Source: Streptomyces vinaceus
GTDB lineage: Bacteria > Actinomycetota > Actinomycetes > Streptomycetales > Streptomycetaceae
DNA length: 64,000 nt
Reading direction: 5' to 3'
Assembly: GCF_008704935.1 (NCBI RefSeq)
Contig: NZ_CP023692.1
Location: 744,001-808,000, forward strand
The position numbers and the translations under genes are program-made. Positions 24,843-32,582 of the stretch are shown here, piece after piece (position 1 is the first letter of the stretch; each line of letters opens with the position of its first letter). The notes under the pieces are model-generated. The model made no database searches and was not told the DNA's origin. It worked only from the letters and a program-made list of their open reading frames with translations.

Positions 24843-27677
24843 CTAGCGACGCTCCTCCAGCCCGCTGCAGGGCGGGGAGTAGTCGACGTACGGGAGGTGC
24901 GCGGACCACTGGGCGCGGGTGATGCGCGGTCCGGCGTGCGCGCACGCGCCGGCGATGACGCGCGCCTCGTCGGTCCCCGCGAGCCGGACGGTGGCGTCGA
25001 AGCCGCCGGAGGCCAGTACCGCGCCGTCGGGACTGAACGCGACCGAGCTGACGGCGGTGACGTGGCCGGTGAGCGTGCTCAGCAGTCCGGGGTGGGCGGG
25101 GCGGGCCACGCTCCACACGCGCACCGTGCGGTCGTCGCTCGCGCTGGCCAGGGTCCGCCCGTCGGGGCTGAACACCACCGAGCCGACGACGTCGGTGTGG
25201 CCCGCCAGCACGGCGAGCGGGGCAGGATGCCGCAGGTCGCTGAGGTTCCACAGGCGGATCGACGTACGTCCGCCGCTGGCGGCCGCCAGCGTGTGCCCGT
25301 CGGGGCCGAAGGCCACGGAGAACACGGCGCTGTCGTGGCCCTCCAGGACGGCCAGCGGCTCCGGCCGCCGCGGGTCGCTCACGTCGGTGAGCCGTACGGT
25401 GCGGTCCTCGCCCGCGCTGGCGAGCGTACGTCCGTCCGGGCCGAAGGCGACGGAGCGGACGGCGTCCCGGTGCCCGGCGAGCCGCGCGAGCAGGGTGGGG
25501 CGGGCGGTGTCGGCCACGTCCCAGAGCCCCACGCTGCCGTCGCTGCCGGAGGTGGCGAGCGTACGGCCGTCGGGGCTGTAGGCCAGGGAGCGTACGTCGC
25601 CCCCTTGGCCGGTGAACGAGGCCAGCAGGGCCGGCCGGGACGCGTCGGCCGTGTCCCACAGCCGGACGCTCCCGTCGGCGGACCCGGTGGCGAGCGCGCG
25701 GCCGTCCGGCCGGTACGACACGCAGCGCACGTCGTCGCCGTGACCGCTGAGCGTGGCCACGGCCACGGGGGCGTCGGTGCCGTGCATCCGCCACAGCCGG
25801 GCGGTGTGGTCGCCGCTCGCGGTCGCCAGCTGCTCGCCGTCGGGGCGGTAGGCGAGCCCGAGGACCTCCTTGGCGTGCACGGGCGTGGCGGTCATCAGGG
25901 TGCTGGCCAGGCCGTCGCGCGTCTTGGCGGTGGGCGCGAGGCGGTACGCGGTCAGGCCCAGCTGTACGGCCAGCCCCGGCTCGGTGTTGGCGAGGTCGGT
26001 GGCGCTGTCGGCGAGGTTCTGGGCGACGGCGTCGTTGCGCTGGCGGGTGACCTCGTCCTCGGCCCGTACGGCGTTGGCGGTGGCGACCCCGGCCACCACG
26101 ACGAGGGCGGCGAGCAGTGCGACGAGGGTGCGCAGACGGCGGGCGCGGCGGCGGGCCGTGTTCCCCGCGGCGGCCTCGGCCGCCGTGCTCGCTTCGAGGA
26201 AGGCCCGCTCGCCGGCGGTGAGTCCGACGGCCGCGGTGTCGGCGAGGTCGCGGGCGAGGTCCAGCCGGGTGCCGCGATAGAGGGCGCCGGAGTCCCGGCC
26301 GAGCGCCTCCCAGGCGCCCGCGGCCTCGGTGAGGCGCCGGTGGAGGCGTAAGCGCTCGCGGTCGTCGGTGAGCCAGCCGCGCAGCCGGGGCCAGGCGCGG
26401 ATGAGGGCCTCGTGGGTGAGTTCGACCCGGCCGTCGTCGAGGGTGAGCAGGCGCAGGCCCGCGGCGCGGGCGAGGACGGTCGCCGTGTCGGCGTCCTGGT
26501 TCAGCTCCTCGCGGGCCACGGGGCGTTTGGTGTCCTCCGTGCCCTCGCCGAGGGCGATGAGGTGGACGAAGATCTGCTGGGCCAGCCGCTGCTGGCGGGC
26601 GGAGAGGGAGGCGTGGAGGGTCTCCGCGGACTGGGCGAGCGCGCCTTCGAAGCCGCCCGCCGCGTGGAATCCGTCCAGGGTCAGGGCGGCGCCGCGGCGG
26701 CGCCGCCAGGTCTCCAGGAGCGCGTGGGAGAGCAGGGGCAGGACGCCGACCTGTCCGTGGGCGTGGGCGACGAGCGTGGCCTGGAGGGCGCCTTCCACGG
26801 TGAGTCCGGCCCGGCGGGCCGGTTCGACGACGGCGCGGCGCAGTTCGGCCGCGCTCATCGGTCCGACGAGGACCTGGGCGTCGCGCAGGACCTCGACGAG
26901 GGCGGCGTGCCGGGTGCAGTGGGCGTAGAAGTCGGCGCGTACGCCGAGGACGACACGGCAGCGCGATGCGGGGTGCCGGGCCGCCTCGACGAGGGCGTCG
27001 ATGCAGTCGGCGCGCTCGTCGGGGTCGGCGCAGACCGTGAACACCTCCTCGAACTGGTCGACGACCACCACGAGTTCGCCGCCGTCGGCCGCGTGTGCGT
27101 CCAGGGCCCGCCGTACGCGCCGGAGGGGGTGCGGCCCGGGGGTGAGGACGTGGACCGCGGCGGGCGGGGTCTGCGCGCTCAGCCGGGGCAGCAGTCCGGC
27201 GTGCAGGAGGGAGGACTTGCCGGCGCCCGAGGCGCCGACGAGGGCCACCACGCGTTGCCGGGCGAGGCCGGCGAGGAGGTCCTCGACCAGCCGCTCGCGG
27301 CCGAAGAACAGGTCGGCGTCCTCGGTGCGGAAGGCGGCGAGACCGACGTAGGGGCTCCCGTGCGCCCTGCTCCCGCCCGGTTCCTCCCCGGGCTCCGGCG
27401 GTTCGGCCTCCGACAGTTGCGCGGCGACGGCGTGCCAGCGGCGCTCCCACTCCCGCGCGTCGCCACCGCAGGCGCGGACGTACGACAGCGTCACGTCGAG
27501 GCTCGGCAGCCGCCGGCCGGACGCGGCGCCGGACAAGGTGGCCACGGAGTAGTGCGCGCGGGACGCCAGGTCCCGGTACGGCGGGGATCCGGCCTCGTGG
27601 CGCAGACGGCGCAGGGCTGCGGCGAACCGCCTCAGCGGTCCGTCCTCCCCCTCCAGCGGACGCTCCTTGCGGGCCAT
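24843..27677 (-). CDS. HTH-STAND NTPase-WD40 signalling regulator
   Basis: A 944-aa multidomain protein. ATG 27677 is preceded by GGGGAGGAC. Residues 15-88 are an XRE-like helix-turn-helix module (YRDLASRAHYSVATLSGAASG). After an acidic linker comes a STAND-type P-loop NTPase: Walker A GASGAGKS at about 148-155, Walker B VVVVDQFEEVF near 205, then a helical arm. A single membrane-spanning helix lies near residue 500 after an RRRARRLR stop-transfer patch. The rest is seven WD40 repeats (GH....V.SVAFSPDGRTLA..S.D.TVRLWD), one full beta-propeller. STAND proteins oligomerise on signal binding. The domain order suggests a membrane-tethered sensor-regulator. It is divergent from a lipoprotein-I36 inhibitor operon. 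Confidence 0.9.
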   Translation of the reverse strand: MARKERPLEGEDGPLRRFAAALRRLRHEAGSPPYRDLASRAHYSVATLSGAASGRRLPSLDVTLSYVRACGGDAREWERRWHAVAAQLSEAEPPEPGEEPGGSRAHGSPYVGLAAFRTEDADLFFGRERLVEDLLAGLARQRVVALVGASGAGKSSLLHAGLLPRLSAQTPPAAVHVLTPGPHPLRRVRRALDAHAADGGELVVVVDQFEEVFTVCADPDERADCIDALVEAARHPASRCRVVLGVRADFYAHCTRHAALVEVLRDAQVLVGPMSAAELRRAVVEPARRAGLTVEGALQATLVAHAHGQVGVLPLLSHALLETWRRRRGAALTLDGFHAAGGFEGALAQSAETLHASLSARQQRLAQQIFVHLIALGEGTEDTKRPVAREELNQDADTATVLARAAGLRLLTLDDGRVELTHEALIRAWPRLRGWLTDDRERLRLHRRLTEAAGAWEALGRDSGALYRGTRLDLARDLADTAAVGLTAGERAFLEASTAAEAAAGNTARRRARRLRTLVALLAALVVVAGVATANAVRAEDEVTRQRNDAVAQNLADSATDLANTEPGLAVQLGLTAYRLAPTAKTRDGLASTLMTATPVHAKEVLGLAYRPDGEQLATASGDHTARLWRMHGTDAPVAVATLSGHGDDVRCVSYRPDGRALATGSADGSVRLWDTADASRPALLASFTGQGGDVRSLAYSPDGRTLATSGSDGSVGLWDVADTARPTLLARLAGHRDAVRSVAFGPDGRTLASAGEDRTVRLTDVSDPRRPEPLAVLEGHDSAVFSVAFGPDGHTLAAASGGRTSIRLWNLSDLRHPAPLAVLAGHTDVVGSVVFSPDGRTLASASDDRTVRVWSVARPAHPGLLSTLTGHVTAVSSVAFSPDGAVLASGGFDATVRLAGTDEARVIAGACAHAGPRITRAQWSAHLPYVDYSPPCSGLEERR

Positions 27678-27723
27678 GTCCTCCCCTTTCCCACCTGGTG
27701 AGTTTTCTGCCCTCTGGGGTGGA

Positions 27724-27745
27724 TTGTTCAGCAATTGTTTGTTCA
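27724..27745. promoter_or_regulatory. Direct repeats in the WD40/lipoprotein divergent promoter region
   Basis: TTGTTCA occurs at 27724-27730 and again at 27739-27745, 15 bases apart, in the only AT-rich patch of the 174-base gap between the divergent genes. It may be a regulator binding site or include a -35 element for the lipoprotein operon. Confidence 0.35.
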
Positions 27746-27851
27746 CTGCCACCACGCCGACGCCGAACAACGGATCGCCGCTAGACCTGAGTTCGCCGCA
27801 CCACCGGCGCCCCGCCACCCGGCCGTCGCAGCGAGAGGAAGGAGCACACCG

Positions 27852-28847
27852 ATGCGAGGACAGCACCCCGCCCGGGCCGCGGCCGCGGCCGTGGCGGCCT
27901 TCCTGTTCCTGGGAGGCTGCGGTCCGCTCGCCCGGACCGCGGCCGAACCGTCGCCCGAGGCCGCGGCCGGCCGGGCCGGGCGGGCCGCCCCGCTCGCCCC
28001 CGCCCGCGAGCCGAGCGCCGCCGAGACCCGGCTGCTGGAGCGGGCCGAGCAGATCCTGATCAGCCGGTGCATGGACGGGCGGGGCTTCCCGTACGCGGTC
28101 ACCGAGGCCCCGGAGGCCGCGCGGTCCTTCCCGTACGGGGTGGACGACGTCGAGTGGGCGCGGGCCCACGGCTACGGCGGCCGGGACGAGCGCGCCGCGG
28201 CGCGGGCCCGGGAGGCCGACCCCAACCAGCGGTACTTCCGCGGGCTGTCGGCGTCCGGGCGCGCGGCCGCCCGTACCGCGCTCATGGGTTCCGCCCCCGT
28301 GGGGCTCTCCGCCACCGCGCCCACCGGGATGACCATCACCGCCTCCCCCGAGGGCTGCATCGCGGACGCCGAACGCACCTTGTACGGGGACCTGGCGACC
28401 TGGTTCCGCGTCAAGGTCGTCACGATGAACCTGCGGCCGGTGCGCGAGACGCGCGTGCACGAGGACCGGCAGTACGCGCAGGCCGTCGGGGAGTGGGCCG
28501 CGTGCATGCGGGCGGCCGGCCGCCCGTACGCGAGCCCCGACGCCTCCCGCCAGGCCGCGGCGCACTTCGGCGAGAGCATGCCGCCGGCCGAGGCCGACGC
28601 GGCGGAGGCCGAACTGGCCGTCATCGAGGCGACCTGCGCGTCCGGCACCGCGCTGGCCCGGGTCTCCAAAGCTCTGGACCACACCTACGGCGAACGACTC
28701 CGTGCCCAGCACCAGGAGGAGATCGCGCTCAGGTGGCGGCTCCAGGACGGCGCGCTGCCGATGGCGCGCCAGGTATGTGAAGAACACGGCTCCGAGGAAC
28801 ACGGCAAGACACCGAACCCTCGAACTTCCGGAGGATCCCATGCGTAA
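27852..28847 (+). CDS. Conserved Streptomyces lipoprotein
   Basis: A 331-aa exported lipoprotein: signal peptide, lipobox LGGC with Cys at about 24, then an Ala-rich linker. The mature protein has a conserved-looking CMDGRGFPYAV, then FPYGVDDVEWARAHGYGG and three more widely spaced Cys (GCIADAER, WAACMRAAG, EATCASGT), likely disulphide-linked. No enzymatic motif is seen. AAGGAG precedes the ATG. Its stop codon overlaps the start of the I36 inhibitor gene by eight bases, so the two are co-translated. The divergent STAND-WD40 gene is a candidate regulator. I believe homologues often sit next to such regulators in Streptomyces, but I could not verify this here. Confidence 0.72.
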   Translation: MRGQHPARAAAAAVAAFLFLGGCGPLARTAAEPSPEAAAGRAGRAAPLAPAREPSAAETRLLERAEQILISRCMDGRGFPYAVTEAPEAARSFPYGVDDVEWARAHGYGGRDERAAARAREADPNQRYFRGLSASGRAAARTALMGSAPVGLSATAPTGMTITASPEGCIADAERTLYGDLATWFRVKVVTMNLRPVRETRVHEDRQYAQAVGEWAACMRAAGRPYASPDASRQAAAHFGESMPPAEADAAEAELAVIEATCASGTALARVSKALDHTYGERLRAQHQEEIALRWRLQDGALPMARQVCEEHGSEEHGKTPNPRTSGGSHA

Positions 28848-29271
28848 GTTCCGCACCCTGCTGCTCGCCGGCGCGCTCGCCGTACCGCTGCTCGCCGTCC
28901 CCGCGACCATGGCCTCCGCCGGGGCCGCCCCCGCCGCCGCCTCCACCACGGCCGAGCCCTCCGGCGCGGCCGCCGACGGCAACTACTGGGTCTGGGAGGA
29001 CACCAACCGCGGCGGCCACTCGTGCGGTTGGAGCGGCAACGACTCCGACTGGCGCACCTGTGGGGCCGGCGGCAACTTCAACATGAACGACCGGGCCTCG
29101 TCCTGGTGGAACAACGGGTACGCCGGCTCCTTCGGAGACGTGCGCGTCTACGAGAACATCGGCTACGGCGGTGCCTCCACCTGTGCCCCGAACGGCGGGT
29201 CCGGCAACATCCCGTGGGAGTGGAACGACCGCATCTCCTCCCACAAGTGGGTCACCAACTGCGGTTTCTGA
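28840..29271 (+). CDS. Secreted peptidase inhibitor, family I36 (SMPI-like)
   Basis: A 143-aa secreted protein. The signal peptide runs to an Ala-rich site near residue 30. The mature domain of about 95 residues is Trp/Gly/Asn-rich with four cysteines: SCGWSGND, WRTCGAGGNFNMNDRASSWWNNG, STCAPN, VTNCGF. This is the beta/gamma-crystallin-like pattern of the Streptomyces metalloprotease inhibitor family I36. ATG 28840 has GAGGAT ideally spaced, inside the end of the lipoprotein gene. A role in restraining the organism's own or foreign metalloproteases is family inference. Confidence 0.85.
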   Translation: MRKFRTLLLAGALAVPLLAVPATMASAGAAPAAASTTAEPSGAAADGNYWVWEDTNRGGHSCGWSGNDSDWRTCGAGGNFNMNDRASSWWNNGYAGSFGDVRVYENIGYGGASTCAPNGGSGNIPWEWNDRISSHKWVTNCGF

Positions 29272-29292
29272 CCGGCGCTTCCCGACCGGCGG

Positions 29293-30366
29293 CTACTGAG
29301 CGGCCGCGCGCAGGCTGTAGCGGGCTCCACCGTCCTCGGTGGAGCCCGTCCGCTCGAACCCCGCCCGCAGGAGCACGGCGTGGGAAGGGGCGTTGTCCGC
29401 GTCGACCCGGGCGTGCAGCGCGGTCACGCCGGGCTGGGCGAAGGCCCAGGAGACCAGGCCCTTCAGCGCCTCGGTGACGTACCCGTTGCCGCGGGCCGAG
29501 GGGACGAGGTCGTAGCCGACCTCCGCGTTCCCCTCTGCGTCGGGGGCGCCGTGGAAGCCGATGCCGCCGATCGCGCGCCGGTCCTGCGTACGGACGATGG
29601 CGTACGCGCCCCAGCCCGGACGGAACGTACCCTCCTCCCGCGCCTTGGCCACCATCCCGGAGGCGAACCGGGTGCCCTCACCGGGGCCGTCCTCGGCCCA
29701 GGCGAAACCACCGGTGCCGTCGCCCTGGAGGTCGCCCGCGACCAGCGGGGAGATCTCGCAGAGCACGACGCGTTCGGCGGTGACGGGTTCGGCGTACCAG
29801 CGCCAGGCCGTGCGGCGGGGCAGACCGGGGAGCGCGCCGCGGCCGGTCGCCCACAGAAGGGTGGGCCACGGGGCGGCGAGGTCGCGCGGCACCTGCGGGA
29901 AGAGCCGGTCGAGGACCTGCTCGCACAGGTCCGCGTCGGGCTCCCAGCCCGTCACGCCGAGACCGCCCAGGATGTCGTGGGTGTGCAGCAGCGTCTCGAC
30001 GACGCCCATCGCGGCGAAGCCGTCGGGGCCCGCGAAACCGTACGGGTGCCAGGCCCGCACCGCGGGGTCGGTCACGGCCACCGCCGCGGACAGCAGCCCC
30101 CCGGTGGCCTCTATGACCTGGATCAGGCCGTCAGGGGTGGTGCCCGGGTCGGCGCTGATGTCGAAGGGGGCGTACCCGCTGGTGGAGCGCCCGGTGAGCT
30201 GGGTGGCGTACCCGGTGAAATCGCTGGCCACGTGCACGGCGGTGTCGTAACAGCTCCACTCCAGGCCGGCGGCGGGCACGGACCAGTCGAGGTGCGCCAC
30301 CTCCCGGAGGGCCTGCGCGGTGAGGGAAACGGATCGGTCCACGGCTTCGGAGCTCATGATCGTCAT
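29293..30366 (-). CDS. Maleylpyruvate isomerase-like (DinB-fold) and GNAT fusion protein
   Basis: A 357-aa two-domain protein. Residues 1-190 match the mycothiol-dependent maleylpyruvate isomerase N domain: VDRSVSLTAQALREVAHLDWSV, H in CYDTAVHVASDF, and VVETLLHTHDI, placing His ligands in a DinB-type bundle. Residues 195-357 are a GNAT acetyltransferase with the acetyl-CoA loop PSARGNGYVTEALKGL and NAPSHAVLLRAGFERTG. The fusion joins thiol-dependent chemistry with acetyl transfer; the substrate is unknown. The longer ATG (30366) has AAGGTG upstream; ATG 30356 is an alternative. Confidence 0.82.
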   Translation of the reverse strand: MTIMSSEAVDRSVSLTAQALREVAHLDWSVPAAGLEWSCYDTAVHVASDFTGYATQLTGRSTSGYAPFDISADPGTTPDGLIQVIEATGGLLSAAVAVTDPAVRAWHPYGFAGPDGFAAMGVVETLLHTHDILGGLGVTGWEPDADLCEQVLDRLFPQVPRDLAAPWPTLLWATGRGALPGLPRRTAWRWYAEPVTAERVVLCEISPLVAGDLQGDGTGGFAWAEDGPGEGTRFASGMVAKAREEGTFRPGWGAYAIVRTQDRRAIGGIGFHGAPDAEGNAEVGYDLVPSARGNGYVTEALKGLVSWAFAQPGVTALHARVDADNAPSHAVLLRAGFERTGSTEDGGARYSLRAAAQ

Positions 30367-30405
30367 GGCCCGCACCTTAGGACCGTCTTCCGGGCCCGGG
30401 CCACC

Positions 30406-30454
30406 GGATATCGGTACCGCATGTCCCGTCCTTCCTACACCGGTACCCGTATCC
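30406..30454. promoter_or_regulatory. Imperfect dyad in a 335-base gene-free gap
   Basis: The gap 30367-30701 separates two divergent genes. It holds one notable structure: GGATATCGGTACC (30406-30418) and GGTACCCGTATCC (30442-30454), complementary at 11 of 13 positions with 23 bases between. It could be a divergent operator. The remaining 247 bases show nothing I can interpret. Confidence 0.3.
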
Positions 30455-30701
30455 CTCCCCCGATACGTGGCCCGCACACCTGACGGAGGGGGTCGTGGCC
30501 GGTCCGCGCCGGCCGCGGCGCGGACCGTGCCGCTCGTCCTGACCGGGTACGCCGCCCCGCGCATCCGGCGCAGGGCACCGCGCCACCCCGCCTCCTGGTG
30601 GTGACCCGGCCGGTCCTGCCGCGCGTCCGACCGATGAATGCGGGGCGCTGCGGGAGTCTGTGGGAGGAGGCATCCGCAGCGGGATCGGGAGAGGTGGAGT
30701 G

Positions 30702-31853
30702 ATGAGCGACCTGCGCGACATCCTGGAACGGCACGTGAGGAGCGGATCGCTGCCCGGGGCGGTGGGCCTGGTGGCCCGCGGCGACCGGGTGGAGGTGGCG
30801 GCCGTCGGCTCGACCGACGTCGAGGGCACCGCTCCGATGGTCCGGGATTCGATCTTCCGGATCGCCTCGATGACCAAACCGGTGACGGCCGTGGCCGTGA
30901 TGACGCTGGTCGAGGAGGGGCTGCTGGCCCTGGAGGACGAGATCGCGCCGTGGCTGCCGGAGCTGGCCTCGCCGCTGGTCGCCCGTACGCCCGCCAGCCC
31001 GCTCGACGACCTGGTGCCCGCCGAGCGCCCGATCACCGTGTTCGACCTGCTCACGTCCCGCGCCGGGTACGGGTTCCCGTCGGACTTCTCGCTGCCCGCG
31101 GTGGGCCCGCTGGTCAGCGAGGTGAAGCAGGGGCCGCCGCAGCCGCAGCACCTCCCGGGGCCGGACGAGTGGCTGAAGACGCTGTCGGGTGTTCCGATGC
31201 TGTACCAGCCGGGCGAGGCCTTCCTCTACAACACGTGCTCCGACATCCTGGGGGTGCTGATCGCCCGGGTCTCCGGGCAGTCCCTGCCCGAGTTCATGGC
31301 CGAGCGGATCTTCGAGCCGCTGGGCATGGCCGATACCGGGTTCAGCGTTCCGGCCGGCGACCTGGGGCGGTTCACGAGCTTGTACCGCGGCGGCGACGGC
31401 GGCCTCGCCCTGGCCGACGCCCCGCACGGGCAGTGGAGCAGCCTTCCGGCCTTCCCCTCCGGTGCGGGCGGGCTCGTCTCGACCGCCGACGACTGGTGGG
31501 CGTTCGCCCGGATGCTGCTCGCGCAGGGGGCTCTGGACGGGGACCGGGGGCGGCTCCTGTCGGCCGTGTCGGTACGGAAGGTCACCACCGACTGGCTGAC
31601 CCCGGCCCAGCGGGCCGCCGGCGAGCTGTTCCTGGAGGGCCAGGGCTGGGGGTTCGGCGGCTCGGTGGACGTCGTGGCCCGCGAACCGTGGAACGTGCCG
31701 GGCCGGTACGGCTGGATCGGCGGCACCGGTACCGCGGGGCACGTCACCCCGGCCACCGGCGCGGTGTCCATCCTGCTCACGCAGGTGGAGATGGACAACC
31801 CGACGCCGCCCGCCCCGATGCGCGACGTCTGGACGTACGCGGCCACCGCCTGA
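30702..31853 (+). CDS. Serine hydrolase, beta-lactamase/penicillin-binding class C family
   Basis: A 383-aa cytoplasmic protein of the beta-lactamase-related serine hydrolases (esterase EstB-like). The SxxK motif is SMTK at 56-59, with Ser 56 as nucleophile. The second motif Tyr is in FLYNTCSDILG (Tyr at about 176). The third motif region is GWIGGTGTAG. No signal peptide, which argues against a secreted beta-lactamase and for an esterase or D-amino-acid peptidase. ATG 30702 with GGAG upstream was preferred over the longer in-frame extension. Confidence 0.85.
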   Translation: MSDLRDILERHVRSGSLPGAVGLVARGDRVEVAAVGSTDVEGTAPMVRDSIFRIASMTKPVTAVAVMTLVEEGLLALEDEIAPWLPELASPLVARTPASPLDDLVPAERPITVFDLLTSRAGYGFPSDFSLPAVGPLVSEVKQGPPQPQHLPGPDEWLKTLSGVPMLYQPGEAFLYNTCSDILGVLIARVSGQSLPEFMAERIFEPLGMADTGFSVPAGDLGRFTSLYRGGDGGLALADAPHGQWSSLPAFPSGAGGLVSTADDWWAFARMLLAQGALDGDRGRLLSAVSVRKVTTDWLTPAQRAAGELFLEGQGWGFGGSVDVVAREPWNVPGRYGWIGGTGTAGHVTPATGAVSILLTQVEMDNPTPPAPMRDVWTYAATA

Positions 31854-31905
31854 GCGGCGACGGCCGTGCGCACCCGCCTCCCGGCATGGTCCAGACTTGG
31901 GCGGC

Positions 31906-32535
31906 ATGATCCGTCCCACGAGCGACCGTCCCGTCCCGTACCACTCCCAGTGGGAGTCCGCCGACCTCGTCCCCGAGTTCATCGCCGGCAGGAGCGCGGT
32001 CACCGATCCGCTGTGGCAGGAGTCGGGGGCCGACACCGCCGAGGAGTACGCCTTCTGGGCGCCCCGCATGTGCGGGGTCGCCTGCCTGCGGATGGCCCTC
32101 GACCACTGGGGCCTGCCCGTCCCGCCCTCGCTGCCCCTCCTGCGGGAGCTGTGCGACGCCGGGGCGTACGTCCGCGAAGGGGACAGCGTGCACGGCCTGA
32201 TCCACCGCCCCTTCGCCGCGTACGCGGGCATCCGGTACGGCATCCGCGCCGAGGCCGTCGCCGACCTGCCGCCCGACCGGATCCGGGCCACGCTGGCCGT
32301 CGGCGGCCTGGCGATGCTCTCGGTCCACAAGACCATCCGCACCCTCGACCCCGAACCGGAGGCCAAGGGCGGCCACCTGGTCCTGGCCGTCGCGGCCGAC
32401 GACGAGCACGTCATGATCAACAACCCGTCCGGCTTCCCCGGCCACTCCCAGCAGCACGCCCCGGTGCCCTGGGCGGCGCTCCCCCGCTTCTACGCCGCCC
32501 GCGGGATCCTCCTCGAACCCCCCACCCCCACCTGA
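31906..32535 (+). CDS. C39-like papain-fold peptidase
   Basis: A 209-aa protein of the peptidase C39-like family. The catalytic Cys is in PRMCGVACLRMALDHWG (about 56), the catalytic His in KGGHLVLAVAAD (about 155), and an Asn follows in MINNPSGFPG. There is no export signal and no fused ABC transporter, so it is a stand-alone domain. Such proteins cleave double-glycine leaders or act as peptidoglycan/peptide hydrolases; the target is unknown. It begins 52 bases after the serine hydrolase and may share its transcript. Confidence 0.82.
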   Translation: MIRPTSDRPVPYHSQWESADLVPEFIAGRSAVTDPLWQESGADTAEEYAFWAPRMCGVACLRMALDHWGLPVPPSLPLLRELCDAGAYVREGDSVHGLIHRPFAAYAGIRYGIRAEAVADLPPDRIRATLAVGGLAMLSVHKTIRTLDPEPEAKGGHLVLAVAADDEHVMINNPSGFPGHSQQHAPVPWAALPRFYAARGILLEPPTPT

Positions 32536-32582
32536 CGCACCGTCCGGCAGAAGTCCGGGGCTCCGGCCGGGTGGCTCGTCCG

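Noticed and set aside
24553..27450. Long minus-strand frame through the WD40 gene and MITE
   Set aside because: Shadow frame of the STAND-WD40 gene; Arg/Pro/Gly-rich without domains.
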